A program made the translations under genes and the position numbers. A stretch of DNA of 30,794 nucleotides from Candidatus Freyarchaeota archaeon (lineage in GTDB: Archaea; Asgardarchaeota; Jordiarchaeia; Jordiarchaeales; Jordiarchaeaceae). Below, in pieces: positions 1 to 7,848 of this stretch. Position 1 is the first letter of the stretch; every line of letters begins with the position of its first letter. The stretch spans positions 1-30,794 of the forward strand of contig JAUQZE010000045.1 of NCBI GenBank assembly GCA_030587365.1, in the 5' to 3' direction. A model generated the notes under the pieces. That model was not told the DNA's origin. It made no database searches and saw only the letters and a list, made by a program, of their open reading frames with translations.

Positions 1-158
1 TATTTCCTGCCGCACAGCTCATCGATTAGCTGGTCTTGTGCCTTCTCCAGTACTGCTCTGAGGACTTCTTTGTTCAGGTTGGCTTCGTCTAGGCTTCTGG
101 ATAGGGGGATAAGACTTAAATCGCCGGTAACCTGTATCTGGTTATTTAGGGATATTAT
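1..158 (-). CDS. transposase N-terminal fragment (partial)
   Basis: About 52 codons of the transposase in the left element, read leftwards off the window. The peptide contains LIPLSRSLDEANLNKEVLRA and then DQLIDELCGRK, and matches the right copy with a few changes. A ribosome-binding site (GGAGGTGG) lies just upstream, but there is no ATG, GTG or TTG in this frame at the right distance. The first usable codons are ATA ATA, as in the right copy. Judging from the longer right copy, the family looks like an IS256/ISH6-type (mutator-like) DDE transposase. This assignment is from memory of the family and is uncertain. Confidence 0.6.
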   Translation of the reverse strand, partial: MISLNNQIQVTGDLSLIPLSRSLDEANLNKEVLRAVLEKAQDQLIDELCGRK

Positions 159-251
159 TGGGCTCCACCTCCTTGTTTGTTTTCTGATAACCTATAACAT
201 AGGAGGGACCCAATTAATCCCTAAAAGTTAACCGATTAGCAGACACAACCA
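1..251 (-). mobile_element. 5' end of an outward-facing insertion sequence (left copy)
   Basis: This stretch is the reverse complement of the right-hand end of the window (30382-30794), with scattered substitutions and small indels. The shared sequence includes the putative terminus TTGGTTGTGTCTGC, a leader, a strong ribosome-binding site and the first codons of a transposase. Similarity stops at about 251, which I take as the element end. The rest of the element lies outside the window, so the second terminal repeat and any target duplication cannot be seen. The two copies are inverted relative to each other, with their 5' ends facing inwards. Confidence 0.8.
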
Positions 252-764
252 AAAATTTAGGAAAAGCGCCCTAGATTTTTGACGCAAAAATAATTTTGTC
301 AGCGGAAAGTGATTTTGCCCTATTTGACTAATGGGGAGATAATCGCTGAAACCCTTTTGAGAGAGAATATCCCTTACGCGATATGAAAAAGTAAATAGCC
401 TTAACATGGCCTGTTGCGTTCAGCGGACCCTTTTTCCAATCTTAACTCTATTTGGTGCTTTTACAGATACCAGAAAAGAAAACTCGGTTTTTTTAACCTC
501 AAAGTTTATAAGGGACTACTTATTTCGCTGCCTCAAAGAGTAGCTCTGAGGAATAGAGGATTTTTTAGAGCTATTGAAAACGATTAACTACCGCTAAACC
601 TGCGACTTATGATTTTGAGGGATAAGATTGGAGGATTTGGTTTCCTGTTTCCGCGAATTGCCGATAGTAATAGGGAAACAAGGTTTCCGAAATGCGAAGC
701 CTTGCCCTTTACAGAATGCAAATTGAAAAGTTAATAGTATAATCTTGGTTGGTGGACAATCATT
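252..764. other. intergenic region, no gene seen
   Basis: About 510 bp with stops in all frames and no recognisable protein. It contains a TATA-like GTTTATAAG near 504-512, followed by an imperfect hairpin at about 531-551 (CCTCA/TGAGG outer stem, GAG/CTC inner stem). These could belong to a short untranslated transcript, but nothing else supports that. The 3' part holds the promoter of the sugar dehydrogenase gene. Confidence 0.4.
731..755 (+). promoter_or_regulatory. TATA-like box and ribosome-binding site of the sugar dehydrogenase gene
   Basis: TTAATAGTATAATC (731-744) lies about 26-30 bp before the ATG at 765, the spacing expected for an archaeal promoter giving a very short leader. GGTGG at 751-755 is a plausible ribosome-binding site nine bases from the start. 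Confidence 0.4.
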
Positions 765-2051
765 ATGGGAAATATTAGGACAAAAAGTGGAGCATTAAAA
801 ATAGTAGTGATAGCAGCGATTCTCCTAACTGCACCTATCACGGCAGCCGCATTGATCCAAAGCCAAAACCAAAGCTCAAATCAGTTTATCAGCCAAGCAC
901 TATTACTAGGTATGTACTTCTCCTTGCAGCCTCAGAATTTCCCGTATAAGGTTGAACTAGCTTTTCCCTATCTGGTCTTTGACCATCCAGTAGGAATCTA
1001 CCACGCGGGAGACGAATCGAATCGCTTATTTGTGCTTGAACAGCCGGGCGTGATTAAGGTATTTAATAATTCTGTAAATACGACTACAGCTGGAGTCTTC
1101 CTCGATATACGTGATCGAGTATTATACTTTGGTGAGCAGGGCTTACTAGGCTTGGCGTTTCATCCAAACTTTACCACTAATGATTATTTCTATGTCGATT
1201 ACGTCGCTGACAATCCCAGACGAACCGTGATTGCAAGATACACAATTAACCAAACTAATCCAGACCAAGCCAACAAGAGCAGCGAACAAATAATATTGGA
1301 AGTACTACAACCTTTCGAGAACCACAAGGGTGGACAGTTGGCCTTCGGCCCCGATGATGGTTACCTTTACATCGCTCTAGGGGACGGCGGTTGGGGAGGT
1401 GATCCTCTGGGCAACGCCCAAAACCTATCTACACTATTAGGCAAAATTCTACGCATAGATGTCAATACGGCTTCACCACCCCTAAACTATAGCATTCCAC
1501 CGACTAACCCCTTCAACAATACTCAAGGTTATAGGGAGGAAATCTACGCGTATGGTTTGCGCAACCCGTGGCGATTCAGTTTCGATAACGTAACTGACTG
1601 GTTATGGGTAGCAGATGTGGGTCAAAATGCTTGGGAAGAAATAGACATTATCCTGAGTGGCAAGAACTACGGATGGAACATCATGGAAGGCAACCACTGT
1701 TACTCGCCTCCTTCGGGCTGTAACAGAACCGGGCTTGAACTGCCCATATGGGAGTACAGTCATTTTGTAGGTCATTCCATAACTGGTGGATTCGTTTATC
1801 GAGGCTCAGCCCTTCCCGAATTGAGTGGATCCTACATTTACGGAGATTTTGAGTACGGCCAGATTTGGGCGCTGAACTACGATGGCGTGAACCCCACGAA
1901 TAACACACTGCTTGTTGATACCAATCTCCTGATCACCTCGTTCGGAGTCGATGAAAACAATGAACTCTATATAGTCGATTACAATGGTGGGATCTACCTG
2001 TTAAATTACTCAAACTCTACGCAATCGCAAACATTTAATATAGATTCGTAG
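765..2051 (+). CDS. secreted PQQ-dependent sugar (aldose/sorbosone-type) dehydrogenase
   Basis: 428 residues. Residues 11-31 form a hydrophobic signal segment (LKIVVIAAILLTAPITAAAL), so the protein is probably exported or membrane-anchored. The rest is a six-bladed beta-propeller of the glucose/sorbosone dehydrogenase family: QGLLGLAFHPNF (125-136), FENHKGGQLAFGPDDGYLYI (184-203) with the presumed catalytic His187, GLRNPWRFSFD (264-274), VADVGQNAWEEID (282-294), and the ITGGFVYRG and IYGDFEYGQIW blades. Family members oxidise aldose sugars to lactones using pyrroloquinoline quinone. The many Asn-x-Ser/Thr sites suit an extracellular archaeal protein. The gene stands alone, and the next plus-strand gene belongs to a transposon. 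It ends with TAG, evidence that amber is an ordinary stop here. Substrate and cofactor are inferred from the family only. Confidence 0.85.
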   Translation: MGNIRTKSGALKIVVIAAILLTAPITAAALIQSQNQSSNQFISQALLLGMYFSLQPQNFPYKVELAFPYLVFDHPVGIYHAGDESNRLFVLEQPGVIKVFNNSVNTTTAGVFLDIRDRVLYFGEQGLLGLAFHPNFTTNDYFYVDYVADNPRRTVIARYTINQTNPDQANKSSEQIILEVLQPFENHKGGQLAFGPDDGYLYIALGDGGWGGDPLGNAQNLSTLLGKILRIDVNTASPPLNYSIPPTNPFNNTQGYREEIYAYGLRNPWRFSFDNVTDWLWVADVGQNAWEEIDIILSGKNYGWNIMEGNHCYSPPSGCNRTGLELPIWEYSHFVGHSITGGFVYRGSALPELSGSYIYGDFEYGQIWALNYDGVNPTNNTLLVDTNLLITSFGVDENNELYIVDYNGGIYLLNYSNSTQSQTFNIDS

Positions 2052-2271
2052 CTCTCGACGCTCTATCCTGTTCAGTAGAACTAGCAACAGATTAGATTTG
2101 TCCGGTGTTTGATATATTAAATTTGGGTGCGTTAGTGGGTTTGCTATTTGCCATTTTATTCTAAAAAAATATTTCTTAGCAGAACATAAATGTAGATTTA
2201 TTCTACGCGAAGAAAAACTATTTACTTGAACTGAATAAGACTCGTATAAATCTCTTACAGGAAAGAGTTTA
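2052..2271. other. intergenic, no gene seen
   Basis: A short AT-rich stretch between the sugar dehydrogenase stop and the end of the AbiEii remnant. I see no coding signal or strong hairpin. Confidence 0.4.
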
Positions 2272-2456
2272 TCAACTTTGTACCGATTCCTTTGAAATCT
2301 TTTTCAAGAACGAGCTGAAGTCTTTGAGGAACTTGTAGAAGCCCTTTTCGTCTATATCTAATAGGAGGAGTTCTTGTTCTTCTCCCCAAGTGAAAGCTTT
2401 TTCAGACGCGATTATGTCCTTCTTCGCTTCCAGATTTGTTCGGTACTTCTCGTAAA
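2272..2456 (-). pseudogene. 3' part of an AbiEii-type toxin gene, cut off by a composite transposon
   Basis: The minus strand reads YEKYRTNLEAKKDIIASE..., then FTWGEEQELLLLDIDEKGFY..., and stops at 2272. It has no start of its own. It fits as the C-terminal end of the AbiEii nucleotidyltransferase whose N-terminal part lies at 7849-8603: joining base 7849 to 2452 on the minus strand gives ...KTKFILNLYEKYRTN... with no frame change. The rejoined gene is 936 nt (312 codons including the stop), a normal size for the family. The segment ends at TAAA (2453-2456), the duplicated target of the transposon. AbiEii proteins are nucleotidyltransferase toxins that act on tRNA; here the gene is broken. 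Confidence 0.75.
2453..2456. repeat. target-site duplication TAAA, left copy
   Basis: TAAA directly precedes the CAGTA terminus at 2457. The same four bases directly follow the opposite terminus at 7848. Keeping one copy restores the AbiEii reading frame. Confidence 0.65.
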
Positions 2457-2479
2457 CAGTACCTCCGAATTGTTAACTT
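2457..2479 (+). repeat. left terminal inverted repeat of IS-A
   Basis: CAGTACCTCCGAATTG followed by TTAACTT. It pairs with 3766-3788 with three mismatches. Confidence 0.7.
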
Positions 2480-2563
2480 GATTTTTATTTGATTTTAATT
2501 TGGTTTATGCTATAGAAAAGAATATAGATTCTGGGAAAGAAACCATTCGCGGAGGTGACAAAA

Positions 2564-3722
2564 GTGGTCAATAAGATGGGCGGGACCACTCTAAGCAACC
2601 CCGCCCTAATAGAGGGTTCTCCCTTCGTGAAGCAACTTCCGGGGAGACCCAATAAAATATTGTTGACGAAGCTTTTTAAGTCTGATGTCTTGAACCAGAA
2701 CCCCTAGGAATGGTTCTGTCCGACGTGAAGTACTCGGAGCACTGGTTCCTGCTCATCCCCTTCTTTGCAGGCATGCACGAGTCAAGCGTGAAGCAGGGAG
2801 TTGAACTCCTCAAAGAATTCGGCCAGCAACCCCCAGCAGCCGACACCGTACTGAAGAAACTCGAACCACTAGACATGGAGCAGATCGAAGCCGAGGTGAA
2901 CGAGTACCTGTACCAGAGCCTCAAACCACACCCCCGATTCGGAGGGAAGACGAAGCGGAAGAAAACCACACTAGCCATAGACCTACACGACGAACCCTAC
3001 TACGGAGACTCCCAGTCAGAATACGTAACCACCGGGAAGAGGAGGGAGGGCACCAACCGCTTCTTCAGGTTCGCAACCGCCTACATCTGCGAGGACGGAT
3101 ACCGCTACAATCTGGGGGTGAAAATGGTAAAAAAAGGGACAAAACGGCGGAAACCGCCCTAAAAATGATAGAACAAGCCCAACGCCTAGTAAAAATAGGC
3201 CTAGTAGTACTGGACGGAGGCTTCTACGACACAAACCTGGTGAAGGAACTCGACCGCAGAGGAATAAGATTCATAATCCGGGGATCTATGAACGACCCCG
3301 CAAAAAGGCTGGCTGAGGAGAACAACCTCCAATCCCTGAGGGAGGGTGAGGGTAAATTCTTCAAGCACACCATGCGCTGCGAGCACGAGGTCAGACTGCT
3401 CATCTGCCGAAGGTACGGCGAACTCACCGCTCTGGCCGCGAACAGGGACTCGAGGCGAGGAGTGAAAGGGGTGATCGCTGTCTTCAACTCCCGGTTCGGC
3501 ATAGAATCATCCTACCGGGATGGGCGGCGGTTCCGGTGCCGGACTACATCGAACAGAAACAACTTCCGGGCGGCGATGTTCTTCGTTGGGATCATATTGC
3601 AGAACTTTCTCACCCTCTTCCTCAGCGTAGCAAGCAGTGAGGGAAGAACGCCCCCAGACGCCCACCGCACAATCCACATCCTCGTACTGAGAACCCTGTT
3701 CTGCTTATACCCACCAATATGA
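2564..3722 (+). pseudogene. frameshifted DDE transposase of IS-A (ISH3/IS4-like)
   Basis: Three frames together give one transposase. The first is 2564-2707, with a GTG start after GGAGGTGA and ending ...FKSDVLNQNP. The second is 2710-3162 (SDVKYSEHWF..., with ALDLHDEPYYG carrying the first catalytic Asp, then GTNRFFRFATAY). The third runs to 3722 (LVVLDGGFYDTNLVKEL with the second Asp; SRFGIESSYRDGRR with the Glu). Each break needs a -1 shift: the first at CCCC (2701-2704), the second at the A7 run 3129-3135. Two breaks make gene decay, or homopolymer sequencing error, more likely than programmed frameshifting. The order of motifs matches the transposase at 6466-7752. Family members cut and join the IS ends. 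Confidence 0.75.
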
Positions 3723-3765
3723 CAGTTGATGAAAAATTAAAAAGGAGGTGATAAAAATATAAAAA

Positions 3766-3788
3766 CAGTTAACAATTCGAAAGTACTG
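3766..3788 (-). repeat. right terminal inverted repeat of IS-A
   Basis: The complement reads CAGTACTTTCGAATTG followed by TTAACTG, matching the left end at 2457-2479. Confidence 0.7.
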
Positions 3789-3888
3789 GAGGGACTCCCT
3801 CAAAACCTTCTCAGGCGGCAAACCGGTGGAGAATCTTGTGGTTCAGATGGAGCACTTCAGCTACGGACTAATCATGGCGGCGGTCTAA
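3789..3888 (+). pseudogene. 3' remnant of a small unknown gene, truncated by IS-A
   Basis: An open frame running out of the IS-A end reads RDSLKTFSGGKPVENLVVQM..., then EHFSYGLIMAAV, and stops at TAA 3886-3888. It is coherent but has no start outside the IS. I do not recognise the family. It can be joined in frame to the truncated 5' fragment at 6391-6449, which abuts the other IS on its inner side, giving a protein of 52 residues. If real, the two IS copies once sat together inside this gene. Confidence 0.4.
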
Positions 3889-4217
3889 ACAAGAAGAGGG
3901 GGAGGGAAAGGAACAAAACTGACAGGCCCCCCTTCATAAAATATTGAAAAAGCCGAGTGATTCTACATCACCCAGGACGTCCTACCAATTAACGACAGGA
4001 GTGACAAATGTCCCTAACTTCTACAGCAGACATCTCCAAAATCCAAATAACACTAGACCACAACTTCAAAACAACACTAACCCAAGGACTCGAAAAAAAT
4101 AATAAAGTAGAATGTTCACATATGAAATATCGTGGCTAGATCTTCGGAGGATTGCTTTAGTGACAGTCATTCTAGTGCATAAAGAGGTAGATTAAAGATA
4201 GATCAATCGGAGATTCG
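3889..4217. other. mostly noncoding stretch within the transposon
   Basis: A purine-rich segment (3890-3915), a C-rich run near 3925, then an A/C-rich region. Only one short open frame with a ribosome-binding site (4008-4139) stands out. The last 70 bp form the leader of the methyltransferase gene. Confidence 0.35.
4008..4139 (+). CDS. possible 43-residue protein, unknown
   Basis: ATG at 4008 is preceded by AGGAG (3997-4001) at a good distance, and the frame ends with TAG at 4137. The product is rich in Thr, Lys and Asn (MSLTSTADISKIQITLDHNF...) and has no recognisable domain. It could equally be decayed cargo of the transposon. I see no homologue in the window. Confidence 0.2.
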   Translation: MSLTSTADISKIQITLDHNFKTTLTQGLEKNNKVECSHMKYRG

Positions 4218-4916
4218 TTGTCTATGAGGGAAAAGGTAGTAGAATATTATAAGCATGAGGCGGAAACTTATGAGATGAAAAGATTCAGACGGGGAGGAAG
4301 ACTCCAACATGAAGTTGAAATGAGGAATGTGATAACGTTATTAAAGCCTTCCAAAGAGGATCTCATTCTAGACCTTGGAGCTGGAACAGGTAGGCTAGAA
4401 ACAGTACTCCAGAAGTTAAATTGCTCAGTTATATCTTGCGACATATCTACTGAGATGTTAGCCAAAATCAGAAAAAACTCTTTTAGGATACGTTCCGATG
4501 CGTTCAGGTTACCCTTCAAGAATGAAATTTTTGATAAAACTATTGCTTTGAGACTTCTATTTCATTTCAATGAAGCGGATAAAATGGAAATTCTGCGGGA
4601 AATGTTGCGAGTTACGAAGGCAGGAGGATTAATTGTATTCGATGTCGAAAGCTCTCATGGTCTACTAAGTTTTATATTAAACATTAGGAAAGATCATTTA
4701 AACTACTTGGTGAGTCCAGCGAGATTAGAGGAGATGTTTACACAGATACCAAGGATTGAGTACAAATTATATTTCTCTTTCTTCATACCCAGAGGCATCT
4801 ATAGACATATCCCAAAAGACATTGCGAGAGTCTTTCTATCTATAGATCGCTTTCTACCAGATGCAATGAAACGTTTTAAATGCTCAACAATTTTCTGTTC
4901 CATCTTGAAGTTTTAA
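4218..4916 (+). CDS. class I SAM-dependent methyltransferase
   Basis: 232 residues from a TTG at 4218, chosen because CGGAG at 4208-4212 is 5 bases away; ATG at 4224 is the alternative. Motif I is LILDLGAGTGRLE (49-61). An acidic residue follows strand 2 (SCDIS), then RSDAFRLPFKNEIFDKTIAL and LREMLRVTKAGGLIVFD, the typical order of the Methyltransf_11 fold. The C-terminal 70 residues are specific to this protein. The target is unknown. The glycosyltransferase gene starts 20 bp downstream on the same strand, so the two probably form an operon and could modify a glycan or glycolipid. Both lie inside the composite transposon, so this is horizontally acquired cargo. Confidence 0.8.
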   Translation: MSMREKVVEYYKHEAETYEMKRFRRGGRLQHEVEMRNVITLLKPSKEDLILDLGAGTGRLETVLQKLNCSVISCDISTEMLAKIRKNSFRIRSDAFRLPFKNEIFDKTIALRLLFHFNEADKMEILREMLRVTKAGGLIVFDVESSHGLLSFILNIRKDHLNYLVSPARLEEMFTQIPRIEYKLYFSFFIPRGIYRHIPKDIARVFLSIDRFLPDAMKRFKCSTIFCSILKF

Positions 4917-4936
4917 AAGAATGGGGGTGGCGATAG

Positions 4937-6088
4937 ATGATTAAAAACGTGTTAATGGTTGGACATTATGTTGAACCACCATGGTGTGATGGAGTAGTCA
5001 ACACGATCAGGTACTGGTCTGAAGGATTGGCTAAGTCTGGTTTAGACGTGACGGTTCTGTCTACAGCATCTAATCCAACTAGGAAAAGCCTAGCTCTTAA
5101 TGGGGTTCAATACCGCTATTTTCTGGGCAGTCGAAAGCGGTTTCATTATCCTCCCCTCAGCTATATTGCACGATTCCGCCGTAACTCGGCCAATTACCTC
5201 AAAACTCATGATACTGATATTTGCCACCTTCATGAGTTGATATCCGTACCAGCAGCATTTCGATTCAAGTCGTCCTCTAGAACAAAATTCGTTTTATCTT
5301 TCCATAATGTATCACAAGGTCTCATTACTCACTCCGTTGTCAGGAGATTGATTGAAAGAACGTTTGATTTCATCACAGTTCCCGATGATCGTGGTCGTTC
5401 ATCCTTGGCGGCCAGTGGCGTCTCAGAACACAAGATAGCAATTATTCCTCCCGCAATAGACATGGACTCCTTCAGGCCAAAGAACCGCAACATGTGTCGA
5501 TCTGTCCTAGGAATACCTGAGGAGAATTTCATCATAATGTATGCAGGACACTTTAGATGTGTGCGGGGACTTGAGGAACTACTTTATACCTTCCGTAGAT
5601 TAAAAAACAGCAAGATTACTAAAGAGAGCTTAAGCCTAGTTTTGGCTTGGACAGGCTTTGTGGAGAAAGGTTATTATGAGAAGTTGAGGAGGGAGATAAA
5701 AAACGAGTCTAACATAATGATTGTTGGACCCCAAGAAGATTTGTCTCTACTTTATAATGCCGCCGACGTAGTGGTTTCGCCAATACTCCGAGATGAGGCT
5801 GTCATCCCCATACCCCTAAACGTTATCGAAGCCATGGCTTGCGGCAAAATCGTTGTTTCAACAGATGTCGGAGCCGTCGGCGATTTCCTCATAGATGGCT
5901 ATAATGGCTTCGTAATCAAGCCTAGGAGTAAAAAGGTTATGTTTAAAAAAATTTCCACCGTCCTACAAGACTCATTTGATAGATGGAAAATGGAAAAACT
6001 TGCACGGGAAACTGTTTTTAAGAACTTCTCCCAAGCTGTAGTGGCAAGAAAGTTAATTGACCTTTATGAATCTAAAGGAAGAAGTTAA
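4937..6088 (+). CDS. glycosyltransferase, GT4 family (GT-B fold)
   Basis: 383 residues. The N-terminal domain starts KNVLMVGHYVEPPWCDGVVN, the acceptor-side loop typical of GT4 enzymes, and includes DICHLHEL. The C-terminal domain has PPAIDMDSFRPKN, IIMYAGHFRCVRGLEELLY, VGPQEDLSLLYNAADVVVSP and the nucleotide-sugar site NVIEAMACGKIVVSTDVGAV. The first Glu of the usual E-x7-E motif is not at its normal place (it is Ile), though an acidic DE lies a few residues earlier. No membrane segment is evident, so it should act in the cytoplasm on a lipid-linked or protein acceptor. GGGGGTGG lies 7-8 bases before the ATG. It pairs with the upstream methyltransferase. The donor sugar cannot be told from sequence. 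Confidence 0.85.
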   Translation: MIKNVLMVGHYVEPPWCDGVVNTIRYWSEGLAKSGLDVTVLSTASNPTRKSLALNGVQYRYFLGSRKRFHYPPLSYIARFRRNSANYLKTHDTDICHLHELISVPAAFRFKSSSRTKFVLSFHNVSQGLITHSVVRRLIERTFDFITVPDDRGRSSLAASGVSEHKIAIIPPAIDMDSFRPKNRNMCRSVLGIPEENFIIMYAGHFRCVRGLEELLYTFRRLKNSKITKESLSLVLAWTGFVEKGYYEKLRREIKNESNIMIVGPQEDLSLLYNAADVVVSPILRDEAVIPIPLNVIEAMACGKIVVSTDVGAVGDFLIDGYNGFVIKPRSKKVMFKKISTVLQDSFDRWKMEKLARETVFKNFSQAVVARKLIDLYESKGRS

Positions 6089-6285
6089 GAAGAAAAAGAA
6101 GTGATTATGTCTGATTTACTAAGAAATCAGAAATGATCTGAAATAGCAATAAACCCATTTACAAAGATGTAGAAGCTCTATCTAAAGTCTTATCATAAGC
6201 ATATAGAACAAAATTTCTACTAAAGTCAGAGTGGCCAGAGTAGTCGCCTTTACTATTTAATTAATATTCTATTTTTCCAATAATA

Positions 6286-6295
6286 AGTTTATATG
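6286..6295 (+). promoter_or_regulatory. TATA-like box AGTTTATATG
   Basis: Close in sequence to the GTTTATAT boxes of the SCP2-like genes at 18922 and 22577. Transcription from here would start near 6315-6320, just before the hairpin at 6337-6386. Confidence 0.35.
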
Positions 6296-6336
6296 TCCTT
6301 TACCATCTTTGTATTTTTGTAGAAATCATAGACATC

Positions 6337-6386
6337 TGTCACCCCCCTCTTTAAATTTCTTTTCTAAGTTTAGAGGGAAGGTGACA
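6337..6386 (+). promoter_or_regulatory. hairpin that would bury a ribosome-binding site
   Basis: TGTCACC (6337-6343) pairs with GGTGACA (6380-6386), and CCCTCT (6345-6350) pairs with AGAGGG (6372-6377). Only a small internal loop separates the two stems, giving 13 base pairs with a 21-base loop. The 3' arm contains GGGAAGGTGA (6375-6384), the ribosome-binding site for the TTG at 6391. The fold would hide that site. It could also be a simple terminator. Confidence 0.45.
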
Positions 6387-6390
6387 CTTC

Positions 6391-6449
6391 TTGATAGTAC
6401 GGAAGGGGAAACTCTACTTCAACAGGGAAGACGTGAACCTCCTCAAAAA
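6391..6449 (+). pseudogene. 5' fragment of a small unknown gene, truncated by IS-B
   Basis: TTG at 6391, six bases after a good ribosome-binding site, opens MIVRKGKLYFNREDVNLLK and then runs into the inner end of IS-B at 6450. It has no family I recognise. The frame would continue in phase into the remnant at 3789-3888 if the two IS-proximal ends were joined, giving ...NLLKKRDSLKTF... . The evidence is the ribosome-binding site, the charge pattern and the frame match only. Confidence 0.3.
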
Positions 6450-6472
6450 CAGTATCCCCGCTTTGTTAGTCT
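6450..6472 (+). repeat. inner terminal inverted repeat of IS-B
   Basis: CAGTATCCCCGCTTTG followed by TTAGTCT. It pairs with the complement of 7826-7848. Confidence 0.7.
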
Positions 6473-7752
6473 AGTATCATATTTTTCAACTCCTCAGTTT
6501 TTTGTTCAAACAATTTTTTGATTTTGGGGGGAGGCTCCTCAAGCATGGAAATTAAAGCCAGCACGAGACACAGAAAGAAGAACAGGAAATCCTTACGCGT
6601 ATCCCACCAGGTCCCCGAACTCTCCGCCTCTTTAAGGAGCGCATATACCATCTTGAGATTAAGCAGGATCAAACCCGTGTAGAAGCAGACACTCTTAGCC
6701 TGGGCGGTATGAGGCTTCCCCCGGCATATGCGGTCCCTCCCATCCCGGTAGGTGGACTCTGCCGAAGCGGGGATCGAAGGTCTCTATGATCCCTTTTGCA
6801 CCCGCCCTCGAGTTCTTGTTTACCGCCAGGGCTATTATCTTTCCGTCCTTCTTGTAGAAAAGGATCTTGACCTCGTGGCGACGGAGTCCGCCCCTCTTGC
6901 TCGTGCAGGTGTAGCTGTTGAGGAACACTCCCGTTTTCCCATCCTCTGGAAGCTTCTCCGCCAGCCGTTCCTTCTCCACGTACTCTTTTAGTTTTCCACT
7001 TATGTGCGCCCGGATCACGAAGCTCTTCTCGGTTTGGTCGAGGTGCTGCATGAATTCTACTATGAAGAATTCGCCGTCCGCCACCACTGTTCCCACGTCG
7101 CCTACTATTTTTTCGGCGTTTTTTATGAGGGAGATTCCGATTTTCGCCCTTTTTTCGCCCTTTTTTACCGTTTTTACTGCCAGGGTGAGGAGTTCTCCTT
7201 CCCCTTTTTTTCCCCTTTTCCCTTTCCCTTTTTTCTTCGGGGTTTTGCTTTGGGGAGGCAGGCGGTGGCGTAGAAGTGGAAGGTGTTGGTGCTCTTCTCG
7301 GGCTTGCTCTTTATTATGTGCTCTGACTTCTTTTTTCCGTAGTAGGGTTCCTTGTGGAGGTCTAGGGCGATTGTCTGCTTCTTCTTTTTGGTTTTCCCCT
7401 TTTGGGCTCTGAGGGTTTTGGGGACTGTTTTTTGGAGGTGGCTGTTTACCGCTTCGTCCACCTCCTGCACCGCCAGTTTGTTTATTTGGTCGTAGACTGC
7501 GTCTGGTGAGGGGGAGTAGGGCTTCAGTATTTTGAGGATGGTGGCTCCGAGCTCTATGCTCATCCGGTTTATTCCTGAGAAGAGGATTGTGTGGGTGAAC
7601 TGTTCGGTGTTGTACTTGGTCTGGGGGCTGGCTTTGAGGTTGAAGGGGTTGGCGTTCACGTTCTCTTTGTAAAGATTTAATAGCAGCCTCACGTCTATCC
7701 TTTCATGGAGCGCCCTTTGAAAAGTTTTCATTACATATGTTATTTCTTTCAT
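6466..7752 (-). pseudogene. frameshifted DDE transposase of IS-B
   Basis: The gene reads from 7752. The first frame has FSGINRMSIELGATILKIL, then IALDLHKEPYYGKKKSEH with the first Asp and STNTFHFYATA, and ends in a Lys/Gly-rich run at 7174. A -1 shift at an A7 run just before this continues as ELLTLAVKTVKKGEKRAKIG and VVADGEFFIVEFM with the second Asp. After DPRFG, two bases appear to be missing relative to IS-A; the third frame resumes ESTYRDGRDR with the Glu and runs to 6466. Two breaks mean the enzyme is probably dead. The start has a TTTC-rich leader with no clear ribosome-binding site. Confidence 0.75.
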
Positions 7753-7825
7753 ATCGTTTTTCTAGGGTGCTCCACCCTATTAACACCACTCATTTCTTAA
7801 ACTCTTAGTTAAAATAATAGAAAAG

Positions 7826-7848
7826 CAGTTAATAAAGCGGGGATACTG
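7826..7848 (-). repeat. outer terminal inverted repeat of IS-B
   Basis: The complement reads CAGTATCCCCGCTTTA followed by TTAACTG. The last seven bases also match the IS-A right end, supporting one IS family. Confidence 0.7.

Larger units (their letters stand above)
2457..3788 (+). mobile_element. insertion sequence IS-A (ISH3/IS4-like), left arm of the composite transposon
   Basis: 1332 bp bounded by inverted repeats: 2457-2479 matches the complement of 3766-3788 at 20 of 23 positions, with consensus CAGTACYTYCGAATTGTTAA. It holds one transposase gene on the plus strand, now broken into three frames. The terminal CAGTA is shared with IS-B at 6450-7848, consistent with one IS family. A further inverted repeat, GGGCGGG (2578-2584) and CCCGCCC (2600-2606), lies inside the first codons of the transposase. 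Confidence 0.75.
6089..6390. other. intergenic region within the transposon, holding a promoter and a strong hairpin
   Basis: After the glycosyltransferase stop there is AT-rich sequence with no coding signal. A TATA-like box and a 13-bp hairpin, described separately, precede a short truncated frame that runs into IS-B. Confidence 0.5.
2457..7848. mobile_element. composite transposon, 5392 bp, carrying methyltransferase and glycosyltransferase genes
   Basis: Two related insertion sequences, one on each strand, form the ends (2457-3788 and 6450-7848). Both outer ends begin CAGTA, and TAAA lies immediately outside each. Neither insertion sequence has a matching duplication across itself: IS-A has TAAA and GAGG at its sides, IS-B has AAAA and TAAA. 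The duplication therefore belongs to the pair. Taking out the segment plus one TAAA joins the two parts of the AbiEii gene in frame. The cargo is a SAM methyltransferase, a GT4 glycosyltransferase and two truncated reading frames next to the inner IS ends. The two transposases are clearly diverged and both are frameshifted, so the element is old or assembled from two different IS copies. Confidence 0.7.
6450..7848 (-). mobile_element. insertion sequence IS-B (ISH3/IS4-like), right arm of the composite transposon
   Basis: 1399 bp with inverted repeats CAGTATCCCCGCTTT at both ends (6450-6472 and 7826-7848; 18 of the first 19 positions match). It encodes a transposase on the minus strand, homologous to that of IS-A but clearly diverged. 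Its outer end is followed by TAAA and then by the 5' part of the AbiEii gene. Confidence 0.75.

Noticed and set aside
2457..3788. IS-A as an independent insertion with target duplication AGTAC
   Set aside because: AGTAC at both ends first looked like a direct repeat, but it belongs to the CAGTAC terminus shared with IS-B. The bases outside are TAAA and GAGG, which do not match.
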